Notes under the pieces: model-generated | The model's input: only the letters and a program-made list of their open reading frames with translations | Told to the model about the DNA's origin: nothing | Database searches by the model: none | Position numbers and translations under genes: made by a program | Assembly (NCBI RefSeq): GCF_025359345.1 | Contig: NZ_JANYGQ010000005.1 | Span: 62,001 to 126,000, forward strand | Source: Mucilaginibacter sp. | GTDB taxonomy: Bacteria; Bacteroidota; Bacteroidia; Sphingobacteriales; Sphingobacteriaceae | DNA length: 64,000 bases | Reading direction: 5' to 3' | Shown: in pieces, positions 7,753 through 17,879 of the stretch | How positions within the stretch are numbered: the stretch's first letter is position 1 | Layout of the letters: each line of letters opens with the position of its first letter

Positions 7753-9534
7753 TTAATCGATTCCGATGATCGTGACTGTTCCCGTTGGGTTATTAGGGTC
7801 GGCCCATGCAACAGGAGTTAACGGCAGCACAAACCACCATCCACCGCCAAAGGGCATTACCGTTACGCCTGAAATATTTTGTCCCCATTGCTGTCCGGCT
7901 GATGTTAAACCGGTGACTGTTATTTGAAGGGGTATCATGAACTTGTACGGAATGAAAGAAACGATGTCCGGGCAATTTATAGCGGTGGCTATCTTTAATA
8001 CACCAAAAGGTGCAATGGCAGGCCAGGTAAATTGGGTAAAAGTAAAAGGCCCGTAAGCGTTAACAACATTCACAGTTTGTGTTAGCAAGCCGGGATGTTG
8101 ATTTGTTCCTGCTGTTAAAGTAATCACAGACCCGTTGGCTGGGCTATTCACCACTGTAGAGCCATTTGCATTTACCGTACCTACGCCATCATTAATTGTT
8201 ACCAGCTGTGCCTGTGTATTCCAGGCTAGGGTAGCCTGGTTAGGCCCTGTCTGCGGTATTATCAGTTGCGGCGATATGGTAAAGCTGTTAAAGGTAACAG
8301 GCTCAAACGCCAGTACAATTGGCGGATTATTAGTTATAGTTACCGGGTAGTCATTTCCAAACCCCGTTACTGTAAGCGTACAGGGCAGGCTGGTAACGCC
8401 GATGGGGGGATCATATACCGCGGAGCCGGAAAGGTTTTGCAACGACGGTCCATTTGTTACTGCAGGAGTAAAATTTACACTCAAAGCGTTGGTGATCGCC
8501 CAATTGAACGTAATAGCATCGCCAACCCAAAGCCCTGAACCAGGAGTTGCACTAAGGGTAACTGTAACGTTGTTTATACTGATAACAGCGGTCGACGTGT
8601 TAAAATTTTCGTGGGTGCTGCCGTATGCATACAGCGTAAATGTTGTGGGCGCCGTTATGGGGCCAACCGAAACGCTTCCTTTGACATGTGTATTGCCGCC
8701 GGTATTTAAAGGCGGAATAGTTACCCCGCTATTGGCAATAATTGCAATGTTTTCGGTAAACTGGTTACAGGCCCAAACCAGGTTAACGGTGCCACCCAAA
8801 TCAATATTCGTTTGTCCGTTTACGCCGAAGTTAATAACCTGTGCATTGGCCACAGATACCGCCCACTGTGCCGATAAAATAACCCCATCGCCATAGGCAT
8901 ATAAAGTATAAACCGTGGTAGAATTAGGCTTTACATTGAGCGAGCCTGACGATGCCAACTGCTTGTCGCTAATTGGGGTGATAACGCAATAAGTTATTTT
9001 TTCGCATTGCCAGCTAAGCGCGGTAAGTCCACCGGGGGTGATATTGGCAGGCTGCGAATTAAACGAAATAATACTGGCAACAGCAGCGTCGATATTTACA
9101 TTCAGCGATTTTGGAAAACTGGTCGCGTCGCCAAAAGTAACCACTACGTCTACATCAGCCGAAGGTACAGCAGTGCTGTTTGTCAGCGTTACATTTTGAA
9201 GAGTAAACTGCCAAATATCGCCGGCGTTCATTTGAACATCATTGCCCGAAACTGCGGTAGCATCAAACTCTCCTGACGTGAACTGTGAGGCGCGGAAATT
9301 CCATAAGCTTGCTTGCGCAGCAACCGGCGTTATGCTGTTTAAACTATTCGCGGGGGCCAGCACGGGAGGAAGCGTAATCGCTATCTCATTTACAGATAAG
9401 CTGTCCTGACCGGTGTTTTCAACCGTTACCACCAGGTTGGCATAGCTGGATTGATCGGGGTTGGTTGAGATATAAACCGTGCCCGGATTGATGGTGATAT
9501 TTAACGATGCATTGGTAGTTGTTGATTTGCTCAT
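7753..9534 (-). CDS. Multi-domain Ig-like repeat protein
   Basis: 593-aa protein made of successive beta-sandwich (Ig-like) units. Each unit shows the pattern ITPGGxTxLxWxC/A...(V/S)TxxxTxYTLYAYG, for example near residues 160-235, 240-320 and 325-410, and the first ~130 residues form a different beta domain (VENTGQDSLSVNEIAITLPP). There is no signal peptide: it starts MSKSTTTNASLNITINPG. The C-terminal ~100 residues form a separate domain ending WADPNNPTGT. The C-terminal half is paralogous to the truncated neighbour to its right. Ig-like repeats without an export signal suggest either a cytoplasmic structural role or export by an unrecognised route. The function is unknown. Confidence 0.75.
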   Translation of the reverse strand: MSKSTTTNASLNITINPGTVYISTNPDQSSYANLVVTVENTGQDSLSVNEIAITLPPVLAPANSLNSITPVAAQASLWNFRASQFTSGEFDATAVSGNDVQMNAGDIWQFTLQNVTLTNSTAVPSADVDVVVTFGDATSFPKSLNVNIDAAVASIISFNSQPANITPGGLTALSWQCEKITYCVITPISDKQLASSGSLNVKPNSTTVYTLYAYGDGVILSAQWAVSVANAQVINFGVNGQTNIDLGGTVNLVWACNQFTENIAIIANSGVTIPPLNTGGNTHVKGSVSVGPITAPTTFTLYAYGSTHENFNTSTAVISINNVTVTLSATPGSGLWVGDAITFNWAITNALSVNFTPAVTNGPSLQNLSGSAVYDPPIGVTSLPCTLTVTGFGNDYPVTITNNPPIVLAFEPVTFNSFTISPQLIIPQTGPNQATLAWNTQAQLVTINDGVGTVNANGSTVVNSPANGSVITLTAGTNQHPGLLTQTVNVVNAYGPFTFTQFTWPAIAPFGVLKIATAINCPDIVSFIPYKFMIPLQITVTGLTSAGQQWGQNISGVTVMPFGGGWWFVLPLTPVAWADPNNPTGTVTIIGID

Positions 9535-9570
9535 GGTGTATAAGGTTTTAAATTTTAGTTTTTTTGCTTT

Positions 9571-10536
9571 TCAATGCAGTAAACCATTCAGCATTTTCAG
9601 TCCATCATTTAGCTTTCCAAGCCCGCCATAGGGCGGAGGGTACAGGATAATTGTCCCTGTTTGATCATTAGGGTCCGCCCATTCGAACGTTACGGAGGGT
9701 CCCGTCACTGGCCAGGGCAAAACCAAAAAAAGGCATGGATCTTCGTCACAAGCGGCCATTGCCAGGTAACCAGGGGGAATAGTGCCCATAGCGATCACGC
9801 CCGTAAACGTTGCCAGGTACCCGCCGTCGAGTCCTTGTTTTAAATTAGCCATCGGCCCCGGATCTGGTATGCTGAATTGTAGTCCGGTAGGCCCTGCATT
9901 AAAAGCATTAAAAGTATAAGGGCCGTAGGTGTTGGCAATGGTGACCTGCTGCGTTTGCTGGTCGGGGTATTCATTTGACCCAATTGTTAAAGTATAAACT
10001 GTTCCGTTGGGTGGGTTATTTAATACAGCGCTGCTCACAGCCGATTGGGCGCCTAAACCGTTATCGATGGATACAGATTGAGCCTGCGTATCCCATTGTA
10101 AGGTACCTGAGCTGGACCCGGAGTCGGGGTTGATCACTGCCGGCGATATGGTAAAGCCGGTTAAAACTATAGGTTGGACGTTTAGCACAACCGGCAAGAT
10201 TTGATTTAGGGCCGGTACGTTATTAATAAAGCCTGAAACGGTAAGTAGATAAGTTATTCCAGACGATGGATTCACAACCGCCGAACCTGAAAGGTTTTGC
10301 AGCGAGGGGCCGTTTGGAATTGCAGGTGATACACTTACTGCTGATGCGCTTTCAATATTCCATGTTAGCGTTACATTGTCACCGCCCCATACATCTGTAG
10401 TCGGACTGGAAGACATGGTATAAACCAAATCGTTTATAGTGATATTGGGATTTCGCAGATCAAAATTATCTTTCGTATTTCCGTATGCCGTAAACGTAAA
10501 TATTACCGGCTCAACTATGGGCCCTACCGTTATCAA
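9571..10536 (-). pseudogene. 5'-truncated paralog of the Ig-like protein
   Basis: 321 codons, homologous along their length to the last ~330 residues of the 593-aa neighbour. Shared blocks include GPSLQNLSGSAV, GFTISP/SFTISP, ANTYGPYTFNAF/VNAYGPFTFTQF and a C-terminal WADPN-x-x-TGT. The frame begins inside an Ig domain (TVGPIVEPVIFTFTAYG). Two codons before the only usable start (TTG, complement of 10534-10536) there is an in-frame TGA, and sequence further upstream no longer resembles the paralog. The gene therefore looks broken at its 5' end by deletion or recombination after a tandem duplication. A short protein could still be made from the TTG. The C-terminal ends of the two copies have diverged considerably. 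Confidence 0.65.
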
Positions 10537-10910
10537 TATTCATATCGACGCGCACCACAAGTTTAAAGCATTATGAAATCAAGACATCTCAATTCCGATG
10601 CGGATATAATACAATATTGTATTATATTTCAATTATTAGAATATTATAGTACTAAATTATAAACAAATTACTGATCGGGGCGACCATTTTTTTACCGTTG
10701 TAGCATCAAAAAACCCAAGCGCGCCTCTGTTAATATATACCCATCCACTGCCACGGGTAAACATTTTTCAAAAATTAAAAAATAACAGTCAGCTGACTAA
10801 ACATAACCGATTGGATATCGGTAACTTTAATACATGGTTCTTTAGGAAAACATTTTAATTCAGAATGTAATCATTGTCAAAGCATCACCATACTTTAGTG
10901 AAAAATTTCT
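10537..10910. other. 374-bp regulatory gap before GH32
   Basis: AT-rich and non-coding. It holds a perfect 12-bp palindrome AGTCAGCTGACT (10787-10798) and, just after it, an inverted repeat ACCGAT/ATCGGT with a 5-nt spacer (10807-10823). Both lie 90-125 bp upstream of the GH32 start and are plausible regulator sites. No clean Bacteroidota promoter pair was found. Confidence 0.5.
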
Positions 10911-12440
10911 ATGAAAAAAATAAGTAATGCTTGGTTTTTAGTGTTGGGTATATTAATATGCCATTTTGCAAAGGCACAAACATTGGCTGGTAAACCTTAC
11001 CGGGACGCTCATCGGCCACAGGTACATTTTTCTCCTAAAGCGCATTGGACCAACGACCCAAACGGTATGGTATATTATAAAGGCACCTACCATTTGTTCT
11101 TTCAATATTATCCAAAAGATATTATTTGGGGGCCGATGCACTGGGGGCATGCCACAAGCAAGGATTTGATGCATTGGAAGGAATTGCCCATTGCGCTATA
11201 CCCCGATAGTTTGGGTTACATCTTTTCGGGCAGCGCAGTAGTCGATTCCAATAATACCAGCGGGTTCGGCAAGGATGGTAAAGTTCCTTTAGTTGCCATT
11301 TTTACACACCACGACCCAAAAGGAGAGAAAGAAGGTAAAAATAATTTTCAAAATGAAAGTCTTGCCTATAGTTTAGACGAAGGCAATACATGGACAAAAT
11401 ACAACGGTAACCCGGTTTTGAAAAACCCTGGAATTAAGGACTTCCGCGACCCAAAAGTAACGTGGTATGGCAAAGAGAAAAAGTGGGTGATGACCTTGGC
11501 AACGCTCGATCATATCACATTCTATTCGTCTCCTAACCTGAAAGACTGGAAAAAAGAAAGTGAATTTGGTAAAGAAATTGGTGCCCACGGCGGAGTATGG
11601 GAATGCCCTGATTTGTTTCCGTTAAAATTAAATGGCAAAACTTATTGGGTATTGATAGTAAACCTTAATCCGGGCGGGCCTAATGGGGGATCGGCTACGC
11701 AATACTTTATCGGTGAATTTGATGGCAATAAGTTTACCACAATGGATAATGACATTCGCTGGGCTGATTACGGCCCCGATGAATATGCGGGCATTACGTG
11801 GAGCAATACCGGCAGCCGTAAAATATTTTTAGGCTGGATGAGCAATTGGCAATATGCCAACCAGGTACCCACTGAAAAATGGCGCAATGCAATGACCATC
11901 CCCAAAGAACTTGGGCTAAGACAGGTAGATGGTAAAATATTGTTAACATCTAATCCCGTGAGAGAGTTAGCGAACATTGAGCGCGCGCCTATGGATATAA
12001 ATAATAGCCTGTTAACAGGAAAGAGCGCTAAACGTATCCCGGATCAATTCATCCTGAAATTCAATATCAACAAGATCAATGATTATTCGGTAATACTTTC
12101 AAATAATGTAGGGGAGAAATTGATTATCGGCTACGACAACACTAAAAAACAATATTATATAGACAGGGCAAAATCAGGAAAAATTGATTTCAATGCGGAA
12201 TTTGCCAAAACAGCGTTTGCACCCCGGTTAACCAGCAATACATCGTCATCAAATATTGAATTGGTAATTGATGTATCATCAGTTGAATTGTTTGCAGACA
12301 ATGGATTAACTGCGATGACGAGTATCTTTTTCCCGCACAAGACCTTTACTCAATTGCAGATCCAAAATAACAGGGGGGCGATTATTAGAAACTTGAAATT
12401 ATTGCCATTAAAATCAATTTGGCAAAAGACAGGGCATTAA
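10911..12440 (+). CDS. Secreted GH32 fructan hydrolase (levanase/inulinase/invertase type)
   Basis: 509-aa glycoside hydrolase family 32 enzyme, which cleaves beta-fructosidic bonds in sucrose, inulin or levan. An N-terminal signal peptide ends at AKAQ (residue ~23). The catalytic triad is complete: WTNDPNG (46-52, nucleophile D49), RDPK (179-182, transition-state stabiliser D180) and ECPDLF (231-236, acid/base E231). The five-blade propeller covers ~35-350 and the C-terminal beta-sandwich ~370-500, the usual family length. No SusC/SusD pair is adjacent, so this is a stand-alone gene, not part of a visible fructan locus. Exact substrate (sucrose, levan or inulin) cannot be told from sequence. 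It is convergent with the DUF5107 gene, with a gap of only 21 bp. Confidence 0.95.
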   Translation: MKKISNAWFLVLGILICHFAKAQTLAGKPYRDAHRPQVHFSPKAHWTNDPNGMVYYKGTYHLFFQYYPKDIIWGPMHWGHATSKDLMHWKELPIALYPDSLGYIFSGSAVVDSNNTSGFGKDGKVPLVAIFTHHDPKGEKEGKNNFQNESLAYSLDEGNTWTKYNGNPVLKNPGIKDFRDPKVTWYGKEKKWVMTLATLDHITFYSSPNLKDWKKESEFGKEIGAHGGVWECPDLFPLKLNGKTYWVLIVNLNPGGPNGGSATQYFIGEFDGNKFTTMDNDIRWADYGPDEYAGITWSNTGSRKIFLGWMSNWQYANQVPTEKWRNAMTIPKELGLRQVDGKILLTSNPVRELANIERAPMDINNSLLTGKSAKRIPDQFILKFNINKINDYSVILSNNVGEKLIIGYDNTKKQYYIDRAKSGKIDFNAEFAKTAFAPRLTSNTSSSNIELVIDVSSVELFADNGLTAMTSIFFPHKTFTQLQIQNNRGAIIRNLKLLPLKSIWQKTGH

Positions 12441-12461
12441 TTTACCGCCGACAAATGAGCA

Positions 12462-15400
12462 TTATTTTACCTGCACTAATTGTTTCAATATTTGAATTTT
12501 TGCATCATTCCTGTTGGTCGTAGCTGGGTGCTGATTTTTAAATACTTCCTTACACCATGCGATTATTTTATTGTCAGGGTATCGAATAGCCTGGCCATTT
12601 AACCATTTAATGGCTTCTTTTTTTCCGCTGAGTTTTTCTATCGCCAACGCTGTTACAAGATCGTTGGCAGGCAGAAAATTAATAACACCGTTCTCCATTT
12701 CAGGTTTAAAATCAATGATCTTATGTAAAAGCGCCGATGCCTCCTTATTCTTTCCCGTTTGCAGATAACAGCTATAGGTCATCCAATCTTCCAGGCGTTC
12801 GTCTGTATTTACGTCATATGGTTTGCCGGCACCTAAATTCTGCGGCCATTTTCTTGCAGCATCAATATAGGCTAATGCCGGGGTATATTTTTTGGCAGCC
12901 ATATTATCAACTGCCAGCATTAATTGGGCCTGGTGATATAATTCGCGACCAATAGTTGCTCCCTCAAACGGCAGAATGTTAATATTAGCCAATAAATCAG
13001 CACATTCTTTATAGCGTTTATCCAGCAATAACACCTTCGCGTTAAGTATGCCTATTATATAATTATCGGGGTGACCGCGGTAAAAAGGTTGAATTACATT
13101 TAACGCATCCTGTACTTGCCGATGGGCTACATAGTATTCGCATAGTAGCTTGGTGTAACGCCATTCCACAGGCTCAAGGCTTACCGCCTTCTTGAGGTCG
13201 GTTAGTTCGGTAGCTCCCGTTACCGTAGCGGCGCGTGCAGCATAAAAGGGCGCGAATTGCGGTTCGTTTCCACATTCGGCAAATAGCTTTCTGCTTTCCT
13301 CAATTCGGTTCCTGTCGCGATATAAAAGCGCGAGGTAATATTTGGGTTTCCAGTTAGTACTTTGATTTTTAGCCCAAACCAACACGGCTTCGTCTTCAGA
13401 TCTGAAAGGAAATACAAAAGCCGGTGATGCGTTATTCGCTTTATCTAAACCCGCCGAAAATGGTTTACCCTGTTTATCCTGTAAAAACGCCAGCCAATAC
13501 TCTACCAAAGCATTTTGCGGGGCCATCTGCAAAACTTTCTCGCATTCGTCATAGCACCCGATATTGTAATAGCCCATGGCCAGTTCCAGGTAAGTTTCCA
13601 CAGGAAGTTCGTCGCGGACCATTGAATTAAACCTGTTTTTGCTTTCTTCGGACGGATGCAGTAAATATTTTTCGAACTGTGCGAAATGGTTCAGCGGATC
13701 GAACGACAATATCGTATCCAGTACATTTTCTGCATCAGTCTTTTTGTTTTTATAACGATAAACAATCGCCTCGGTTTGCAAGGCTGCCACATCAAACCGG
13801 TTAAAATCAAGTGCTTTTGCGGCAAAATGGCTTGCCTTATCCCAGTTTTTTTCCTTTAAATACAGCCTGGCTAAGCCGTTGCAGGCGGCGCTCCTGTAAT
13901 CCATTGATAAAGCGGCAATGTCAAACCCGTCCCTGGCATCGATAGTGTTACCCAACTGCGCGTTTACAACTCCATAATAATAGTTGGCGGCACCATCGTA
14001 AGTATTGATACTGAGCGCTTTTTTTGCCAGTTGCAATGCTTCATTGTAATTCATATTACGATATTTCAGTTCGGCCATTTTTATAATAGCAGGAAGGAAA
14101 TCGGGATCTTTATCAAGGGCTGCCGTTAACTTAATTTCTGCCTGGGGATACATCTTTCCATCCGCAAGTTCCTGCCCCTGCACATATAAGCCATAAGCAG
14201 AGTTCCAGTTAAAATCTTTTGGCATATCAAGCGGGCGGCTTAAATTATATGCGTCCGGATCCGACTTATAAATTAGCTTGTCACCTCCTAACGTAATGAC
14301 CAGGTTCCCGGGTGCTGTATTCATTTTAACAGAATCGATAAAAGTGTTAAGCGGCCTTAGTTCAACTTTTTTTGAATAGACTATTTTATCGCCCTGTTTT
14401 ACCTCAAGCGTTTCGTCCAATTTCTGAACAGGGTTGAAATACACCTTTAACCAGCCGTTTTCATATCTTACATTTAAAGCGCCATAGTTATTGGCTTCAA
14501 CAAACCCTTTTGTGTTTAACACCGGGTACCAATATTCGGTCCATGTATCGGTGGCGCCAGGTACAAAGCTTTTATGTTTAAAGGGGGTAAAGGTGCTTTT
14601 TTCGGCTGTTTGATTAAACAACCTGCCCGACTGGATCTCGGAATATTGCCCGTCGGTATCGGTTAACAGCTTTTCCCATATCATTCCCTGTTGCGACAGG
14701 CCCCAAATCCATATTTTTTTGCCCGCCTTATCTTCATGACCACCATACCGCGCCATGCCAAAATTGTCGTCGTGCCAGTAAGCCCCAAAAAAATCGGTGT
14801 ACTTTCCAAAAACGTGGTACGATTTGTAGCCCCCGAAATCATTGTTTTTATACCACGAAACGTTTTTGCCATTTTGTTTATTGACAGGCCAATCGCCATG
14901 CTCTCCCTGGTGGCCCAGGAAGCCCGTTCCCGGGAAAATGTATTCTAAATTTCCGTCTACCTTTATACCGGTGTTCATCCAATGATAATATGGTTCTGCT
15001 ACCACGTTTGAATTATACCAGAATGATTTGGTGGTAAAATAAGCCTTATCTGCAGGCAGATTTATTTCCATTGTCCAAGTCGTTCTGGTGAGTAAATCAA
15101 GAACTTTAATAATGCAGCTTACGCTCCCGTCGTCATTTTTACGGGTCAGATAGTCCACGGGAGTAACAGTATTTGGCGTATGTCCAATTATGCCATAGTT
15201 TGGCTCAATTCCGCCGCTTGTCCATGGTCCGCGCATCGCTATGTCGCGAAATTTGATAACGTGATTGTAATATATGAGCGATTTGCCAGTAGATTTTTCG
15301 ATAGCCGACCATATTTTACCCCCTATCTGGGGCGTTATCATCAATTTAAGATACTTATTCTCCAGCTCAACCACTTTCCATTCTTTCTGAACCGGCTTAT

Positions 15401-15581
15401 CGGTAAAACCATCATACCTGAAATAAGGATAAATATTGGTATTTACCGGTATCGGGTTAGGGTCTGAAAAAGGATAGGTGGTAAAACTTTTGTTATACTC
15501 CTTTATCACCGCACCTTCCTGCGCATAGGAATTTACCACAGCTGTTACCACCAGGGAAATGATCAGAAATACTTTTTTCAT
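12462..15581 (-). CDS. Secreted DUF5107-TPR protein
   Basis: 1039-aa exported protein with a signal peptide ending SYAQ (residue ~21). Residues ~30-370 match the DUF5107 domain, a galactose-mutarotase/beta-sandwich-like domain often found near carbohydrate-active enzymes (GGKIWSAIEKSTGKSLIYYNHVIKFR, here split: GGKIWSAI and YYNHVIKF). Residues ~450-1000 are a long run of TPR-type helical repeats (for example NAALQ-type helices around AEIKLTAALDKDPDFLPA and EALQLAKKALSINTYDG). The combination is common in Bacteroidota and is thought to act on or bind glycans in the periplasm or at the surface; the enzymatic activity is not established. A CAAACGTTTG palindrome ~145 bp upstream of the start suggests LacI-family control. 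Confidence 0.85.
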   Translation of the reverse strand: MKKVFLIISLVVTAVVNSYAQEGAVIKEYNKSFTTYPFSDPNPIPVNTNIYPYFRYDGFTDKPVQKEWKVVELENKYLKLMITPQIGGKIWSAIEKSTGKSLIYYNHVIKFRDIAMRGPWTSGGIEPNYGIIGHTPNTVTPVDYLTRKNDDGSVSCIIKVLDLLTRTTWTMEINLPADKAYFTTKSFWYNSNVVAEPYYHWMNTGIKVDGNLEYIFPGTGFLGHQGEHGDWPVNKQNGKNVSWYKNNDFGGYKSYHVFGKYTDFFGAYWHDDNFGMARYGGHEDKAGKKIWIWGLSQQGMIWEKLLTDTDGQYSEIQSGRLFNQTAEKSTFTPFKHKSFVPGATDTWTEYWYPVLNTKGFVEANNYGALNVRYENGWLKVYFNPVQKLDETLEVKQGDKIVYSKKVELRPLNTFIDSVKMNTAPGNLVITLGGDKLIYKSDPDAYNLSRPLDMPKDFNWNSAYGLYVQGQELADGKMYPQAEIKLTAALDKDPDFLPAIIKMAELKYRNMNYNEALQLAKKALSINTYDGAANYYYGVVNAQLGNTIDARDGFDIAALSMDYRSAACNGLARLYLKEKNWDKASHFAAKALDFNRFDVAALQTEAIVYRYKNKKTDAENVLDTILSFDPLNHFAQFEKYLLHPSEESKNRFNSMVRDELPVETYLELAMGYYNIGCYDECEKVLQMAPQNALVEYWLAFLQDKQGKPFSAGLDKANNASPAFVFPFRSEDEAVLVWAKNQSTNWKPKYYLALLYRDRNRIEESRKLFAECGNEPQFAPFYAARAATVTGATELTDLKKAVSLEPVEWRYTKLLCEYYVAHRQVQDALNVIQPFYRGHPDNYIIGILNAKVLLLDKRYKECADLLANINILPFEGATIGRELYHQAQLMLAVDNMAAKKYTPALAYIDAARKWPQNLGAGKPYDVNTDERLEDWMTYSCYLQTGKNKEASALLHKIIDFKPEMENGVINFLPANDLVTALAIEKLSGKKEAIKWLNGQAIRYPDNKIIAWCKEVFKNQHPATTNRNDAKIQILKQLVQVK

Positions 15582-15725
15582 GCCAAAGAAATATTTAAAA
15601 CGTATGTTAAAAATTTAAGGAGAGCTTATTTGTTTTAAGGTTTGAACTCAATTTATGGTCCTAACTATTACGAAAATAAGCTATACTTAAGCTCATACCA
15701 ATTAAAGCATTAGCATTTGACCGCA

Positions 15726-15735
15726 CAAACGTTTG
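15726..15735. promoter_or_regulatory. Candidate LacI-family operator upstream of DUF5107 gene
   Basis: CAAACGTTTG is a 10-bp perfect palindrome with the central CG typical of LacI/GalR operators. It lies 145 bp upstream of the DUF5107 start, beyond the probable promoter. It shares the core AAACGTTT with the longer palindrome upstream of the inositol oxygenase gene. Confidence 0.45.
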
Positions 15736-15803
15736 CGTTATAACTATTTAACTGAAATGGGGTTTAAAAAAAAGGTACCGGCGATTTATGCGCCAGTAAC
15801 CAT

Positions 15804-16637
15804 TTACAAACTGCGGTGAGTGGCTGTGCTGTAAATAAGCGGGTTTTGCTCGTCGTTATTCAGCAAATCGCCAACTTTTAACTTTTCAATGGCCTCGTCG
15901 CTAAGGATGTTTTGTATGCCGTTAAATGTATTGCCATCGGGCATGTAAGCGCATGTCATAGCCCTGCGCGAGCCGGGCGTCATGTTTGCGTGGGCGCCGT
16001 GAATGGTAAGGCCGTTATGGAAAGAGCAACTTCCTGCTTTCATTGGAGCCGCAACCGATGGCGACGTTTTAAATGAGGGATAAAAATTAAATATTGAATC
16101 CATATTTCTGCCAATCCCGGGGTTTTCAAAACTGGTTTCCTTATGCGAACCCGGGATAAAGAAAAGGCAACCGTTCTCAAAAGTAGCATCATCCAGCGCT
16201 ACCCATATCGACAAGGCCTTACGGTCGGAAAACGACCAGAACGGGGTATCAAGGTGCCACGATGTGGGGTTTGCCCATGGCTTTTTAAACAGGGCCTGGT
16301 CGTGCCAAATTCTTATCCCGTCAACCTGTGCCAGCGTAGCCGCCATCTCCCCTATTGCCGGGTTAAACATCAGTTCCTTAACTTTTTCGTTAGTCTGCCA
16401 TAGGTTTATCAGCTGATCAAAAACCTTGGCCAGGTATTCCGAATCTTTATTGATCCCATCATCTTCGCCTATTTTGCCAGCCCTCCCGGGAATTTTCTGT
16501 CCGTTTCTTTCATCAACTGCAGTTGCTACCGCTTCGCGCCATAATTTAAGTTCGGCGCTGTTTAGGAAATCTTCAATAATTACATAGCCGTTTTCCTGGT
16601 AAAAATCAACCTGTGCTGGTGTTATCGTAGTATTCAT
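15804..16637 (-). CDS. Phytanoyl-CoA dioxygenase family (PhyH) protein
   Basis: 277-aa Fe(II)/2-oxoglutarate-dependent oxygenase of the PhyH family. Start chosen at ATG 16637 (MNTTITPAQVDFYQENGY), since homologs begin close to 'FYQENGYVII'; the open frame runs 16 codons further. The iron-binding H-x-D is WHLDTPFW (H128, D130) and the distal His is in TIHGAH (H213). R224/R225 in PGSRRA are the likely 2-oxoglutarate-binding arginines. This PhyH group is usually found in sugar or osmolyte catabolism loci and acts on small hydroxylated substrates; the substrate here is unknown. The gene is divergent from an AraC-type regulator, the likely local controller, and is followed by the DUF5107 gene 222 bp on. 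Confidence 0.9.
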   Translation of the reverse strand: MNTTITPAQVDFYQENGYVIIEDFLNSAELKLWREAVATAVDERNGQKIPGRAGKIGEDDGINKDSEYLAKVFDQLINLWQTNEKVKELMFNPAIGEMAATLAQVDGIRIWHDQALFKKPWANPTSWHLDTPFWSFSDRKALSIWVALDDATFENGCLFFIPGSHKETSFENPGIGRNMDSIFNFYPSFKTSPSVAAPMKAGSCSFHNGLTIHGAHANMTPGSRRAMTCAYMPDGNTFNGIQNILSDEAIEKLKVGDLLNNDEQNPLIYSTATHRSL

Positions 16638-16849
16638 AAATAAATTGGTTTGGTATAAATAATTGGTTAAAACAAACCTAAACAACCGGCGCCGTTTTTC
16701 ACTTTAACAAAAACAGCAAATATTTATACTTTTTGATATTTGAGTTGATATATTTGACAGTATCATCGCAAATTTTGAAGCACATCTATAATTTGCAGCC
16801 AATTACCTTTAACCTATTTGACAAACCATTTTAAATTAATTACGCGTAA

Positions 16850-17737
16850 ATGCAGAATTATCGCAAATACATTAATGTAGGCAATACCGAAAAGGAATGG
16901 GGCTTTTTTGTCACCACAGTTGGCTCTGCCAGGGTGCCTCCTAACAAAAACTATCCCAACAACCGTGAACACCCAATGGACCATTCTTTTACCTGGGACA
17001 AAGGAAGGATTTTGGACGGCTACTATATTGTATTTATCACCCGGGGCGAGGGCGTACTTGAATCAGCAAAAACCAAGGCCCGCACAATTAAGGCCGGCAC
17101 CTGTTTTTTCCTGTTTCCCGGCGTTTGGCACCGGTATAAACCACACCCTCAATCGGGCTGGGAAGAATATTGGGTTGGCTTTAACGGTAGTTACCCCGAC
17201 CAACTGATGAAAAACGGGACGTTTACTGCCGATAATCCGTTTATTGATGCAGGCATGAACGAGGAGTTGCTGCAACTGTTTCACACGCTTATAAAAACTG
17301 TTGCAGCAGCCGAACCGGGTTACCGGCAAATGATTACCGGTACTACCCTGCAGATATTGGGCCTGCTAAACGCGGTTTGTAAATACCATGCTTATGCCAC
17401 TGACAACCAAAGCAAGCTGATTTCAAAAGCCAAGTTCCTGCTGCAGGAATCAATAGAAAAACCCGTTAACCTGGAAGAAATGGTAAAAGAACTGCCGATG
17501 GGCTATTCAAAATTCAGGAAAATCTTCAAACAAGTTACCGGTCTGTCACCCAATCAGTACCAGCTTGATTTACGGTTAGATAAAGCAAAAGAGTTACTTA
17601 CATCAACCAACCTCACCATCAACGAAATTGCATGGCAAACCGGGTTTGACTCGATATTCTATTTCTCGCGTTTGTTTAAAAAGAAAAATGGTGTCCCTCC
17701 AAAAGAGTTCAGAAGGCTGAATACAACGTTTTTGTAA
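16850..17737 (+). CDS. AraC-family regulator with cupin sensor domain
   Basis: 295-aa transcription regulator. The N-terminal ~1-165 is an AraC-type cupin ligand-binding domain (ILDGYYIVFITRGEG, AGTCFFLFPGVWHRYKPHP, WEEYWVGFNG). The C-terminal ~195-290 has two helix-turn-helix motifs (MGYSKFRKIFKQVTGLSPNQY and INEIAWQTGFDSIFYFSRLFK). This is the sugar-sensing RhaS/XylS-like layout. It is divergent from the PhyH gene with a 212-bp shared regulatory region, so it probably senses the substrate of that enzyme and switches it on. The ATG at 16850 agrees with the usual start just ahead of the cupin. Confidence 0.92.
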   Translation: MQNYRKYINVGNTEKEWGFFVTTVGSARVPPNKNYPNNREHPMDHSFTWDKGRILDGYYIVFITRGEGVLESAKTKARTIKAGTCFFLFPGVWHRYKPHPQSGWEEYWVGFNGSYPDQLMKNGTFTADNPFIDAGMNEELLQLFHTLIKTVAAAEPGYRQMITGTTLQILGLLNAVCKYHAYATDNQSKLISKAKFLLQESIEKPVNLEEMVKELPMGYSKFRKIFKQVTGLSPNQYQLDLRLDKAKELLTSTNLTINEIAWQTGFDSIFYFSRLFKKKNGVPPKEFRRLNTTFL

Positions 17738-17879
17738 GAAACTATTTTGGCGGATCAAAAAGATCCCGCTTAATACCAGCGAAAAACCTGCAACTACAGT
17801 ACGTTATGCAATAAAAATTGGAGAAAGCCTTTCATACGCTTATCTTTAAACATCATTGATACTTTGCGGGAGGCAGCAA

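Noticed and set aside
7620..7811. 63-codon minus-strand frame overlapping the end of the Ig-like gene
   Set aside because: Protein-like only in its second half, overlaps a supported gene in another frame and has no recognised relatives.
4636..10910. Att duplication of the tRNA-Val 3' end
   Set aside because: No second copy of the tRNA 3' segment was found by eye up to 10.9 kb; the island's right end is unknown.
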